From Bryobacteraceae bacterium (GTDB lineage: Bacteria; Acidobacteriota; Terriglobia; Bryobacterales; Bryobacteraceae), in contig JAHCHE010000003.1 in the NCBI GenBank assembly GCA_026129905.1, positions 335,197 through 399,196 on the forward strand: 64,000 nucleotides of DNA, written 5' to 3'. Position numbers and translations under genes: made by a program. Under the pieces are notes generated by a model. That model saw only the letters and a program-made list of their open reading frames with translations. It was not told the DNA's origin and searched no databases. Position 1 is the first letter of the stretch, and every line of letters begins with the position of its first letter. This document shows positions 34,605 through 43,452 of this stretch, one piece after another.

Positions 34605-35300
34605 ATGACCGCCGTGGGTCTGACGCTCTGCCACCTGGTGATTGCGCTGATTGTCGCCGTGGTTGCGTACGCGGTGCGCGAGGTTCGCCGGCGGCGAATG
34701 GCGGTGAGGCCGAGGCGGCCCGACCTGACGATGGATGAGGCGTGGGGACTGGCGACCGCGCCCGGCGCGTTTAGTCCGGATGCCGGCCTGATTCGCCCGC
34801 CGATGCCGGACGAGGTGCGCGCCGAGGCCGAGCGGGTGACGCGCGAAGCGGAGCAGTTCAGCCTGGGCGCCGACAATCCGCGGCTGGCGATCCGGCAGGC
34901 GATTCTGGGCAACGCGACGCTGGCGCTGCAACTGGCCGCTATCGCGGAGCATGACGAAGCGGCGCGCCAGGCGCTCGTGCAGGGCTACGAACCAGGCATG
35001 GACGACCTGCTGCGGCTGGCGGCGGCATCGCGCGAATGGGCCTGGTTTACCCTCCGCGTCTATGCCCGGTGGAAGTTCGACGACGCTGTCGCCGACGACT
35101 GGTTTCACAATTACGTGCGGGTGGCGCGGCCGTACATCCGGGAAAAGGTGCGCCTGGCGAAAGAGCACGTGATGCGGATGGATTCCAGCGCCGGGCGGTT
35201 CGCGGAGATCTACGACGCGCTGCTGGCCCAATTGCAGGCGAACATGGCGAAAGCGCGTCCCAAGGAGCGCTTCGTGCGGCCGGACCTGCCTTGGAACTGA
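34605..35300 (+). CDS. hypothetical membrane-anchored protein
   Basis: A 231-residue protein with one N-terminal membrane segment (LCHLVIALIVAVVAYAV), then a basic stretch and a long helical cytoplasmic part (EQFSLGADNPRLAIRQAIL, EWAWFTLRVYARWKFDDAV, WFHNYVRVARPYIREKVR). There is no known domain. It is divergent from the acyl-CoA synthetase (46 bp between starts), and an upstream ATG at 34557 would add 16 residues. Confidence 0.5.
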   Translation: MTAVGLTLCHLVIALIVAVVAYAVREVRRRRMAVRPRRPDLTMDEAWGLATAPGAFSPDAGLIRPPMPDEVRAEAERVTREAEQFSLGADNPRLAIRQAILGNATLALQLAAIAEHDEAARQALVQGYEPGMDDLLRLAAASREWAWFTLRVYARWKFDDAVADDWFHNYVRVARPYIREKVRLAKEHVMRMDSSAGRFAEIYDALLAQLQANMAKARPKERFVRPDLPWN

Positions 35301-35386
35301 CGGCGGTCTGAAGGCGGCGCGGCTCCCCCTCTGGCGCGGCGGACCACCGGGCAACCCGTAGTATGATAGGCACGGGAGGAATCAGG

Positions 35387-35905
35387 ATGAAAATATCCAG
35401 AAATCCTGATCGGCGCCGTTTCCTGCGCACGGCCGCGGGCGTGGCCGCGATACCGGCGGCTTCGTGCACGCGGGCAGGACGGCGGTGGCGGTTTCTGACC
35501 GACGAGCAGGCCGACACGATCGGCGCCATTTGCGATCAGATCATCCCGCCGGATCAGGACCCCGGCGCGGTCTCGGCCGGCGTGGTGCACTTCATCGACC
35601 GGCAGTTGAAGGGGCACTACGCCTACCTTCAGGACGCCTACATCAAGGGCGTCGTCGAGATCGAGCAGGCCGCCCAGGAGAAATTCGGGAAGCGCTTTTC
35701 CGCGCTGGCTTCCGAGCAACAACTGGACCTGCTGAGAGAGCGCGAGAAGACCGCATTCTTCCGCATGATCGCCGACCATGCGATGCAGGGCTTCTACGGC
35801 GACCCGCGCCACGGCGGCAACCGCGACTTCGCGAGCTGGAAAATGATGGGCATCCCGAATCCCCCCGTTCGCGGCCGCCAGCAGCACGACCTGACGAAGA
35901 GTTAA
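35387..35905 (+). CDS. gluconate 2-dehydrogenase subunit 3-family protein
   Basis: A 172-residue protein with a Tat signal (NPDRRRFLRTAAGVAAIPAASC). The mature part shows LTDEQADTIGAICDQIIPPD, YAYLQDAYIKGVVEI and MQGFYGDPRHGGNRDFASWK, the small-subunit pattern. It precedes the GMC flavoprotein subunit by 9 bp and the cytochrome by one more gene, so together they form a membrane- or periplasm-attached dehydrogenase. The small subunit is needed to export and stabilise the large one. GGGAGGA lies 6 bp before the ATG; an upstream ATG at 35363 is less likely. Confidence 0.88.
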   Translation: MKISRNPDRRRFLRTAAGVAAIPAASCTRAGRRWRFLTDEQADTIGAICDQIIPPDQDPGAVSAGVVHFIDRQLKGHYAYLQDAYIKGVVEIEQAAQEKFGKRFSALASEQQLDLLREREKTAFFRMIADHAMQGFYGDPRHGGNRDFASWKMMGIPNPPVRGRQQHDLTKS

Positions 35906-35914
35906 GGAGAGCGC

Positions 35915-37555
35915 ATGGCACTCGAACACGTCAACGCGGTGGTGATCGGCTCGGGGGCGGGTGGCGGCATCGTGGCGAAGGAGTTGGCCGCGGCCGGGAT
36001 GAAGGTCGCGCTGCTGGAGCGGGGGCGCTGGATCTCGCCGTACGAGTGCGCCAAGGACGACCTGCGCAACCAGCGGACGTCGGTTCTCGGCGCGTCCTTC
36101 GGACCGGACGACGAGGAGCGTAACCCGCGCGTGAAGGTGGAAAAAGACGGGAGCGAACAGATCGTCTATCCGAGCCGCGGCGCCTACAACAACAACGCGA
36201 TGTGCGTCGGAGGCGGGACGGCGAGCTATGGAGCGATGGCGTGGCGCTTCATGCCGCAGGACTTCCGGCTGAAGACCACGTACGGCGCGGTGGAAGGAAG
36301 CACGCTAGAAGACTGGCCGATCACTTACGACGATCTCGAGCCGTTCTACGAGCAGGCCGAGTACGAAATCGGCGTCTCGGGCGACGTGGTGCCGGACCCC
36401 TTCAAAGGCCCGAGGAGAAAGCCGCTACCGATGCCGCCGCTTCCTCCGAACCGGGAATACGCGGTCCTGAGACCGGCGGCGCTGCGGCTGGGGCTGCACC
36501 CGTTCGACATTCCGATGCTGCGCAACAGCGTCCCGTACGGCGGGCGGCAGGCGTGCATGCGGTGCCGATGGTGCGTCGGGTTCGCCTGCGAGGTGAACGC
36601 CAAGTGCGGGACGCAGAACACGGTGATTCCGGCGGCGCTCGCCAGCGGCAACTGCGAACTGCGGACGGAGGCGATCGTCAAGGAGATCGTCCTGGACGCG
36701 GGCGGCAAGGCGCGCGGCGTGAAGTATATCGACGAGAAGGAGCGGCTGCGGGAGCAGACGGCGGACGTCGTTATCGTAAGCTGCGGCGCGATCGAATCGG
36801 CGCGGCTGCTGCTGAATTCGAAGAGCCGGCTGTTTCCGAACGGCATCGGCAACAACCACGACTGGGTGGGCCGCAATCTTCAGGGCCACGCCTACACCGG
36901 CGCCAACGGACTGATGCCGTTCGACTGCTACGACGACGTCGGCCCGGGGGCGGGCGTGGCCATCTGCGACTACAACCACGGCAATAAGGGCCTGGTGGGC
37001 GGCGGGATGCTGTGCAACGAGTTCATCCGTCTGCCGTACCAGTTCCTGGGCCGCATGCCGCCATGGATACCGGCCTGGGGCAAGGAGCACAAGGATTTCG
37101 TGCGGACGTGGTACCGGCGCGCCGTCAACGTGCAGGGGCCCGTGCAGGAGATGCCGGTGTTCCATGCGCGCGTGGAAGCGGACCCCAAGGTGAAAGACTA
37201 CTGGGGCGTTCCGGTGGCGCGGATGTCGGGCAACAAGCACCCGCACACCCTCGAGATCGCCGACTTCATGTCGCGGCGGGCGGAGGAGTGGCTGAAAGAA
37301 GCGGGCGCGACCCGGACGTGGCGCCGCGTGCCGGGCGACGACCTCAGCGCCGGCCAGCACCAGGCCGGAACCTGCCGCATGGGGAACGATCCGAAGACGT
37401 CGGTGGTGGACAAGCACTGTCGCGTGCACGACGTCGACAACCTCTACGTGGTGGACGCAAGCGTTCACGTCACCAACGGCGGATTCAATCCGGTCCTCAC
37501 GATCATGGCGATCGCGTATTGGGCGTCGCATCACCTGCTGAAAGCGCGGAGCTAG
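35915..37555 (+). CDS. GMC-family FAD oxidoreductase (gluconate dehydrogenase large subunit-like)
   Basis: A 546-residue flavoprotein. The FAD-binding VVIGSGAGGGIVAKELA is followed by CVGGGTASYGAMAWRF, DWPITYDDLEPFYEQAE, a Cys-rich stretch (CMRCRWCVGFACEVNAKC) and the C-terminal VDASVHVTNGGFNPVLTIMA, which holds the catalytic His/Asn pair of the family. It oxidises a sugar, polyol or sugar acid. It has no own signal peptide and would be exported with the Tat-carrying small subunit. Electrons would go to the adjacent cytochrome. Confidence 0.9.
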   Translation: MALEHVNAVVIGSGAGGGIVAKELAAAGMKVALLERGRWISPYECAKDDLRNQRTSVLGASFGPDDEERNPRVKVEKDGSEQIVYPSRGAYNNNAMCVGGGTASYGAMAWRFMPQDFRLKTTYGAVEGSTLEDWPITYDDLEPFYEQAEYEIGVSGDVVPDPFKGPRRKPLPMPPLPPNREYAVLRPAALRLGLHPFDIPMLRNSVPYGGRQACMRCRWCVGFACEVNAKCGTQNTVIPAALASGNCELRTEAIVKEIVLDAGGKARGVKYIDEKERLREQTADVVIVSCGAIESARLLLNSKSRLFPNGIGNNHDWVGRNLQGHAYTGANGLMPFDCYDDVGPGAGVAICDYNHGNKGLVGGGMLCNEFIRLPYQFLGRMPPWIPAWGKEHKDFVRTWYRRAVNVQGPVQEMPVFHARVEADPKVKDYWGVPVARMSGNKHPHTLEIADFMSRRAEEWLKEAGATRTWRRVPGDDLSAGQHQAGTCRMGNDPKTSVVDKHCRVHDVDNLYVVDASVHVTNGGFNPVLTIMAIAYWASHHLLKARS

Positions 37556-37561
37556 AGAACC

Positions 37562-38659
37562 ATGCCGAAACTGAGAAACATTTTTCTGGCGGCGGGACTG
37601 TTCGTCGTCGCGGCGCTGCTGATCGCGCCCGGCGGGAGTCTTCTCTACTACCGGTCGACGAAAGGCGAAGGCTGCGCGCGCTGTCATGAGATCCGGCCTT
37701 CGTTCGACATGTGGGCGGCCTCGACGCACCGGACAATCTCCTGCAACGACTGTCATGGCGGCCTCCTCACGCCGGACGCCGACTTCCATGCGTCGAATCT
37801 GAGGCGGCTGGTCCGCCACGTTCGGGACGACGCGCCGCAGCAGATCCTGATGTCGGGCCAGGGAGAGATCGAGAGACTCACCGCGCGGTGCCAGGAGTGC
37901 CATCAGCGCGAGTACGCGGCCTGGAAGGCCGGGCCGCACAGCGCGACCTACGCCGATATTTTCACCGACGCCGAGCACAACCGCAAACGGCTGCTGATGG
38001 ACGATTGCCTGCGCTGCCACGGCATGCACTTCCAGGGCGGCATCGAGGACCTGGTAACGCCGGTGGCGACCGAAGGACCGTGGAAGCTGGTGCGGGAGGA
38101 GATGGCCGGCAAGCCGACCATGCCGTGCGTGACGTGCCACGAGGTGCACAAGAAAGGGCAGCCGCTGGGACCGCGCGCTCCGCGAAAGCAGCCTGTGTCG
38201 TCGGCGCGGCAGGCCGTGGCGCCCGCCTCGCTCGGCTTGTTCGACCGCCGCACCAAGGTTCACGTGGCGGTGGACCTGATGCCGGTTCCGCAAATCTACG
38301 AAGGCGGCCGGCCCGTGAAAATGAGCCCGGACCCGCGCCAGGCGCTCTGCTACCAGTGCCACGCGCCCGAAGCGGGCGGGCAGGCGTGGAGCGGGGACGA
38401 TCGCACGGGGCTCGGCGTGCATGAGGGTATCAGTTGCCTGGCGTGCCACGACCCGCACACGCAGCAGACGCGCGCCTCCTGCGCCACCTGCCACCCACGC
38501 CTGTCGAACTGCGGCCTCGATGTGGAGAAGATGGACACCACGTTCAAAGATCCGGCGAGTAAGCACAACGTTCACACGGTCAAATGCGCGGACTGTCATC
38601 CCAAAGGGGTTCCGCCGAAGCGAAATCGCGGCCTGAGTATCGTATCAAGTCTGCGGTGA
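37562..38659 (+). CDS. nine-haem c-type cytochrome
   Basis: A 365-residue secreted or membrane-anchored protein (N-terminal FLAAGLFVVAALLIAPGG). Nine CxxCH haem sites can be counted: CARCH, CNDCH, CQECH, CLRCH, CVTCH, CYQCH, CLACH, CATCH and CADCH. The first pair recalls NapC/NirT or cytochrome c3-like proteins. It starts 7 bp after the GMC gene and is the expected electron acceptor of that enzyme, passing electrons outward or to a quinone pool. Most gluconate dehydrogenases have a three-haem subunit instead. The C-terminal GLSIVSSLR shows no further domain. Confidence 0.88.
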   Translation: MPKLRNIFLAAGLFVVAALLIAPGGSLLYYRSTKGEGCARCHEIRPSFDMWAASTHRTISCNDCHGGLLTPDADFHASNLRRLVRHVRDDAPQQILMSGQGEIERLTARCQECHQREYAAWKAGPHSATYADIFTDAEHNRKRLLMDDCLRCHGMHFQGGIEDLVTPVATEGPWKLVREEMAGKPTMPCVTCHEVHKKGQPLGPRAPRKQPVSSARQAVAPASLGLFDRRTKVHVAVDLMPVPQIYEGGRPVKMSPDPRQALCYQCHAPEAGGQAWSGDDRTGLGVHEGISCLACHDPHTQQTRASCATCHPRLSNCGLDVEKMDTTFKDPASKHNVHTVKCADCHPKGVPPKRNRGLSIVSSLR

Positions 38660-38792
38660 CCCTGGTCGGCGCGGATTCCGGAACCTGCGCCGTCGGGGGG
38701 ATCTGCTCGATGCGCCGAGCGATGAGGCTTACGGGGCAGTATGTCCAAGCCAATGAAGGAGACCTGTGAACGCGAGGTCGAACAGCCAGACC

Positions 38793-38975
38793 TCACCGCG
38801 AGCTGGTATCATCCTCTTCGGCTTCAAGCAGAGCGAACAACTGGTCGGAGGCGTAAACGGTCTCCTGGTCGCCCAATGGACCAGAATTGAAAGGGATCGC
38901 CCGGCGCAGGAACTCCGCGGTGAAAATCCGCTTCTCCTCTTCGGGGCGGATTCCGGAACCCCGCGCGCGCGTCAT
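38793..38975 (-). CDS. possible small acidic protein
   Basis: A reading frame of 60 residues starting MTRARGSGIRPEEEKRIF and ending ALLEAEEDDTSSR. It is helical with an acidic tail, as in many antitoxins, but matches no known family. It lies just upstream of a decayed vapBC pair on the other strand, divergent from it. Could equally be a chance frame. Confidence 0.3.
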   Translation of the reverse strand: MTRARGSGIRPEEEKRIFTAEFLRRAIPFNSGPLGDQETVYASDQLFALLEAEEDDTSSR

Positions 38976-39006
38976 TCCATCCTTGAACCGTAGTATGGTG
39001 AGTGGT

Positions 39007-39177
39007 ATGGCGACTACGAAGATCACCATCACTCTGCCGGACCGCCAACTCTAGGAAATCCGTAAACGCGTTGCAGCCGGAGAGTCCGCAAGCGTTTCCG
39101 GTTTAATTCAGCGGGCTGTTCAAAAATCTCTCGAGAACGTAGCAAGTCCGCCTGTGGCGTATGGTCCAGCATGGTGA
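39007..39177 (+). pseudogene. vapB-like ribbon-helix-helix antitoxin with an internal stop
   Basis: The frame begins MATTKITITLPDRQL and then meets a TAG at 39052-39054. Behind the stop it goes on as EIRKRVAAGESASVSGLIQR then AVQKSLENVA, the normal second helix of a CopG/ribbon-helix-helix antitoxin. Removing the stop would give a 56-residue protein. A single base change (GAG or CAG to TAG) probably inactivated it. Confidence 0.8.
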
Positions 39178-39367
39178 AACCGAGGTGGTCCCGCTTGACG
39201 GATCGCATGCTCAGGCCGTCGGCGCGTTGCTCGCGCGAACGGGAACGTCCGACATCGCCGATGCTCATGTCGTGATATGCGCGCAAGGGTCGGGGCTTGT
39301 GGTCATCACAAGCGATCCCATCGCTCTGAGACGGCTTGATCCGAACCTCCGCGTGATCTCGGTTTAA
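39161..39367 (+). pseudogene. C-terminal fragment of a PIN-domain (VapC-like) toxin
   Basis: The fragment reads VVPLDGSHAQAVGALLARTG, then SDIADAHVVICAQ with the conserved Asp-x-x-Asp of the PIN active site, and VITSDPIALRRLDP. The first half of a normal VapC (the initial Asp strand) is missing. It follows the broken antitoxin directly, so both are the leftovers of one vapBC unit that lost its middle. Confidence 0.75.
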
Positions 39368-39594
39368 CCGACGCGGGCCAACTGCTCATCGGGGATGGTG
39401 AAGGAGACGCCGAGCGAAGAAGACGGAGGCTCACCCTGGGCGGTGCGGTCGGCAACGACCTCGATGGCCAGGCGCTCAGCCTTGCCGATCGCCTGGTTCG
39501 GTGTCAGGCCGTAGCGCATCACGCCCGGCAGTTCGACGGCTTCCGCGATCCGACGTCCGTCGTCCTCCCGATCGAGTTCGATCGCCAGGTTCAC
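39364..39594 (-). CDS. HicB-like antitoxin, orphan
   Basis: A 76-residue protein if read from the GTG at 39594. It begins NLAIELDREDDGRRIAEAVE and continues LPGVMRYGLTPNQAIGKAE and LAIEVVADR, the RNase H-like HicB fold. A 'GAAGGG' lies immediately before the GTG. The HicA toxin that usually precedes it is absent; the upstream gene is a nuclease-like protein. It ends facing the broken VapC, sharing three bases with that stop. Confidence 0.7.
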   Translation of the reverse strand: MNLAIELDREDDGRRIAEAVELPGVMRYGLTPNQAIGKAERLAIEVVADRTAQGEPPSSSLGVSFTIPDEQLARVG

Positions 39595-39625
39595 CCCTTC
39601 ATGACACCCCCGCAAAACAACGCCA

Positions 39626-40669
39626 TTATTCCTTGAGCCCGTGCTTCGCGATCGCGCCTGCCATCTCTTCGAAGCAGGAGAGGACGTCTCCGATTTCCTC
39701 ATCGGTGAAGGCGTGGTCAATCGAGCATTTCAACTCACGTCCAGCGGGCCGAAAGAGTCCTGTCGCCTGGGCCTTGTTCCACAACGCCGCGATCTCCTCC
39801 TCCGGCGCCTGAGTCCTGGCATTTATTCCAGCCCGATTCGTATAGATGGATTGCCTGTACACAGATGTAGGCGGGTAGCCAAAGAGAACAGCAACTTGGG
39901 TTCCGCCCAGATCGACATTCAGCGAGAATCCGCTTGTTCCCCAGCGGATCGGCATCTCAGGCGTCCGCGAACCTGCACGCTCAAAAATCCGTTCAAAGAC
40001 TGCCCGCCCATTCTGGTCCAAGGCCGCCAAAAATTCCTGTTGCGTAGTATGCCGAACCCGCTTGCCGCGGCCGGAGCCAGCAGTCTGCTCCACTACTTCT
40101 GGAGCGACGGTGAATGTCCGAACAAGAAACTCCCGCCCGTCCGGCGCCTGGAAGAACTGGAAGCGCAAGGCATTGATATCAACGCCGTAAGTCTCAGCCA
40201 GGTAGCGAATAATGCGCCCGGTGCTGTCGTCAATTTCTGAAGCCACAATTCGCATCGCGTGATGCTCGTTGATGACCTCCGGAAGGTCGGCTCCGAATTT
40301 CGCCTGGAAGGCCGCCTTCAACGTCGTACCCTTGAGGCGGCGAGCGGCTATGGCGTCAATCTCCTCTGTGCCCAGATCCTTCACCCAGGAGGCGTAATCC
40401 AGAGCCTGCGCCGTTACTTCGCGAGGCGTCTTGTCCCGCTTGAGTTCGACGATAACCAGCGATCCGGCAGAGTCGATGCAGAGCAGGTCGATAAACGCTC
40501 CCGAACTGGTCGCTACCTGCTCGCCGATGACGAGCAAGTCCGATGACAAGAGCGAGATATCCCTTGAAAGCCACCTCTCAACTCGGGCTTCGAGATCCAG
40601 CTTTGAGCGCTTGACTTCGGTCAGCGCGTCCGCTTTGTCAACTTGCCAAATCCGAACTTCTTCGGACAT
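39626..40669 (-). CDS. NucS/DUF91-like PD-(D/E)XK nuclease domain protein
   Basis: A 347-residue protein. The N-terminal half has the PD-(D/E)XK core: GAFIDLLCIDSAGSLVIVEL then KRDK (Asp, Glu and Lys), followed by AQALDYASWVKDLGTEEID, as in DUF91/NucS-like proteins. The C-terminal part has VAVLFGYPPTSVYRQSIYTN and a helical end; its role is unknown. It may act as a DNA-repair or defence nuclease. The start at 40669 is chosen because an upstream ATG adds 11 polar residues. It sits next to the orphan antitoxin. Confidence 0.7.
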   Translation of the reverse strand: MSEEVRIWQVDKADALTEVKRSKLDLEARVERWLSRDISLLSSDLLVIGEQVATSSGAFIDLLCIDSAGSLVIVELKRDKTPREVTAQALDYASWVKDLGTEEIDAIAARRLKGTTLKAAFQAKFGADLPEVINEHHAMRIVASEIDDSTGRIIRYLAETYGVDINALRFQFFQAPDGREFLVRTFTVAPEVVEQTAGSGRGKRVRHTTQQEFLAALDQNGRAVFERIFERAGSRTPEMPIRWGTSGFSLNVDLGGTQVAVLFGYPPTSVYRQSIYTNRAGINARTQAPEEEIAALWNKAQATGLFRPAGRELKCSIDHAFTDEEIGDVLSCFEEMAGAIAKHGLKE

Positions 40670-40778
40670 ACGGGCATTATCCCAACTGTGGGGGTTGGTC
40701 AAAGCTGACCGCCCACGATCCGAAACTTACTGTAGAACACTGACGCCCCCAGGGCGTGAGCGGACCGGGTGAAAGCCG

Positions 40779-41720
40779 TCAGATGTGAAATTCGAGGATG
40801 TCGCGGTCTTCGACCACGTGGGTGCGCTCGACCATCATGCCGGAGTGCGCGCTGGATTCGCGATAGAGGCGGGCGAACCTCAGGTTGTCGGCGAAGTCCT
40901 TGTGAACCTGCTTGGCCGCGTCTTGCACCGTTTGGCCGCGCCGGAGGATGTAGGGCCTGGAGAGGTCGGCCGGCTTGCCGGGGGGCTTAGAGTACATCCG
41001 GACGATGCCGAGCGCGGCGAACGCTTCGCGGGCGAACCGGTCGAGGTTCGCGCCGGTCGCCGCGGAGACGGGGAGATAGCGGAACCTGGGGCCGTAGAGG
41101 TCCTCGAGCGCGGCGAGCGTATCGGCCGTTCCGGGCAGGTCGATCTTGTTGCAGAGCATCAGCTCGGGGACCGGGGTCCGGTGTTCGACGAGCGTTTGCA
41201 GGATGAAGTCGATGTCCTCGAGTACGGAAGGGTCGTCCAGACCGACGACCAGCACGCCGAGATTGGCCATGCGGATCACCTGCGGGAGCCAGCGCTCCAT
41301 GAACTCGGAGGAGACCGGAGGCAGGTCGAGAAGCTGGATCTGGACGTCCTCGTAGTTCATCATGCCGGGCATCGGCGCGCGGGTGGTGAACGGGTAGGCG
41401 GCGACTTCGGCGTGGGCGTGGGTGAGCCGCGCCACCAGGCTCGACTTGCCCGCATTGGGCGGACCCACCAGCGCCACCTGGCCCGCGCCCTCGCGCCGCA
41501 CGAGCCAGAACGGGGCGGCGTGCGACGTTCCTTTTTTCTGCGATTCCTTGCGAAGGCGCGCCAGCCGGCGTTTGATATCGGCCTGGAGTTTCTCGGTCCC
41601 CTTGTGCTTGGGGATGGTGGCGAGCATGCGCTCCAGAGCGGCGAGCTTCTCGTCATGGCTCTGAGCGCTCTTGAACTCCTCTTCGGCCGCGAGGTAATCC
41701 GGTGTCAAATTCGCCGGCAT
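40779..41720 (-). CDS. TGS-domain GTPase (Obg/DRG-like)
   Basis: A 313-residue protein. It starts [20 protein letters not shown], a helical lead, then the GTPase domain with [20 protein letters not shown], the altered G3 motif DLPPVS, and NKIDL (G4). The final 80 residues are a TGS domain, [20 protein letters not shown] and [13 protein letters not shown]. It resembles bacterial relatives of DRG proteins. The normal G3 'DTPG' is DLPP here, so hydrolysis may be weak. It lies divergent from the M28 peptidase gene. Confidence 0.85.
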   Translation of the reverse strand: MPANLTPDYLAAEEEFKSAQSHDEKLAALERMLATIPKHKGTEKLQADIKRRLARLRKESQKKGTSHAAPFWLVRREGAGQVALVGPPNAGKSSLVARLTHAHAEVAAYPFTTRAPMPGMMNYEDVQIQLLDLPPVSSEFMERWLPQVIRMANLGVLVVGLDDPSVLEDIDFILQTLVEHRTPVPELMLCNKIDLPGTADTLAALEDLYGPRFRYLPVSAATGANLDRFAREAFAALGIVRMYSKPPGKPADLSRPYILRRGQTVQDAAKQVHKDFADNLRFARLYRESSAHSGMMVERTHVVEDRDILEFHI

Positions 41721-41793
41721 AGGCCTCTTGGCCGCCAGCATAGCACCCGAGACGCCGGAGCCGAACGCCGGGTTTATAGGATACTCATGGGTG

Positions 41794-43452
41794 ATGAGGA
41801 AGTGCGCTGTCATCGCGGTCGCGGCGGTTCTGACCGCCTGCTCGACATCGGGTGAGGCCGATCCGCAGGCCGCATCGAAGACGATTACGTCCGGCGCGCT
41901 GCTGGAACATATCAAGGTCCTCGCGTCGGATCAATTCGAAGGCCGGCTGCCCGGCTCGGCGGGCGAGGATCTCACGGTGGACTACCTGACAAAGCAGTTT
42001 CAGAGCTATGGGCTGGCGCCCGGCAATCCCGATGGCACGTATGTGCAGAACGTGCCGCTGGCCGCCATCCGCTCCGATTCCACCGCTTCGATCCAGGCGC
42101 GCGGCCGCAAATTGCGGATGCAAAGGCTGGACGATTACGTCGCCGTCTCGCGGCGGCTTGCGCCGGTTACGGAAGTGAAGGATTCGGAGATGATCTTCGT
42201 CGGCTATGGCGTGGTCGCGCCGGAGTACGGGTGGGACGACTACAAAGACGTGGATGTCAAGGGCAAGACGCTGGTGATGCTCATCAACGATCCGGCGATT
42301 CCCGATGCTTCCGATCCGTCGCAACTCGATCCGAACATGTTCAAGGGCCGCGCCATGACCTATTACGGCCGCTGGACCTATAAATACGAGATCGCCCAGG
42401 AGAAAGGGGCGGCGGCCGCGGTGATCATCCACGAGACCGGTCCGGCGGGCTACCCGTGGAGCGTGGTCCGTTCGAGTTGGGGCGGCGAAAACTTCGAGAT
42501 ACGCGCCTCGGGCGGGGACGCGGAGGCGGCGCCGGTGGAATCGTGGATCACGCTGGACAAAGCCAGGGAACTGCTGGCTGCGTCGGGCCAGACGCTCGAC
42601 GAATTGAAGAAGGCGGCGATACGGAAGGACTTCCGGCCGGTGGCGCTTCCGGCGCGGGCTTCCTTCACGGTGAAGAACACGGTGCGCGAGGTGAATTCGC
42701 GGAACGTGATCGCGAAGCTGGAGGGCGGCGACCGCAAGGACGAATACGTCGTCTACAGCGCGCACTGGGACCACCTGGGGCGCGATTCGTCGCTGGAGGG
42801 TGACCAGATTTTCAACGGCGCCATCGACAACGCGTCGGGAACGGCGGCGATGCTGGAGATCGCGCGGGCGTTTTCGAGGCTCCAGCCGCGGCCGCGGCGT
42901 TCGATCCTCTTCCTGGCGGTCACCGCGGAAGAACAGGGCCTGCTAGGGGCGAAGTACTACGCGGAGCACCCGCTCTACCCGCTGAACAAGACGGTGGCGA
43001 ATATTAACATCGACGGCATGAATCAGTGGGGACGGACCAAAGATATTGTGGTGATCGGGCTGGGTAATTCGACGCTGGACGACCTGGCGGCCGAGGTCGC
43101 GCGAGAGCAGGGGCGCGAACTGAAGCCGGACGCCGAGCCCGAAAAGGGCTTCTATTATCGCGCGGATCACTTCGAATTCGCGCAAAAAGGCGTGCCGGCC
43201 TTCTACACCGATTCGGGCACGGATTACATCGGAAAGCCAGCGGGATTCGCCGAGGAAAAGCGCCGGGAATTCACCGAGAACGACTACCACAAGGCGAGCG
43301 ACGAGGTGAAGCCGGATTGGGACCTCTCCGGCGGAGCGGAGGATACGCAGTTTCTGTTTCTGCTCGGCTACCGGGTGGCGCAGGCGGACGCGTGGCCGGA
43401 ATGGAAGCCGGGGACCGAGTTCAAAGCCCGGCGGGAGGCGATGCTGCGCTAA
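41794..43452 (+). CDS. M28-family metallopeptidase, lipoprotein
   Basis: A 552-residue protein with a lipoprotein leader ([16 protein letters not shown]). A PA-type domain comes first ([23 protein letters not shown]), then the zinc-peptidase part: [11 protein letters not shown] (His and Asp ligands), [34 protein letters not shown] (Glu), INIDGMN (Asp) and a final His in DYHKASDE. It is an exported aminopeptidase or glutamate carboxypeptidase-like enzyme. It is immediately followed by the sulfatase gene. Confidence 0.9.
   Translation: MRKCAVIAVAAVLTACSTSGEADPQAASKTITSGALLEHIKVLASDQFEGRLPGSAGEDLTVDYLTKQFQSYGLAPGNPDGTYVQNVPLAAIRSDSTASIQARGRKLRMQRLDDYVAVSRRLAPVTEVKDSEMIFVGYGVVAPEYGWDDYKDVDVKGKTLVMLINDPAIPDASDPSQLDPNMFKGRAMTYYGRWTYKYEIAQEKGAAAAVIIHETGPAGYPWSVVRSSWGGENFEIRASGGDAEAAPVESWITLDKARELLAASGQTLDELKKAAIRKDFRPVALPARASFTVKNTVREVNSRNVIAKLEGGDRKDEYVVYSAHWDHLGRDSSLEGDQIFNGAIDNASGTAAMLEIARAFSRLQPRPRRSILFLAVTAEEQGLLGAKYYAEHPLYPLNKTVANINIDGMNQWGRTKDIVVIGLGNSTLDDLAAEVAREQGRELKPDAEPEKGFYYRADHFEFAQKGVPAFYTDSGTDYIGKPAGFAEEKRREFTENDYHKASDEVKPDWDLSGGAEDTQFLFLLGYRVAQADAWPEWKPGTEFKARREAMLR

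Noticed and set aside
30962..34738. A 1258-codon open frame on the plus strand, antisense to three genes
   Set aside because: It mirrors the mandelate-racemase, prmA and acyl-CoA synthetase genes in a GC-rich genome; its product is His/Arg/Val-rich without domain motifs, while the minus strand encodes well-conserved proteins.
38671..38960. A 15-bp direct repeat containing TTCCGGAA (38671-38685 and 38946-38960)
   Set aside because: Only two copies, 275 bp apart, in different contexts; could be chance or a weak operator, with no supporting promoter.
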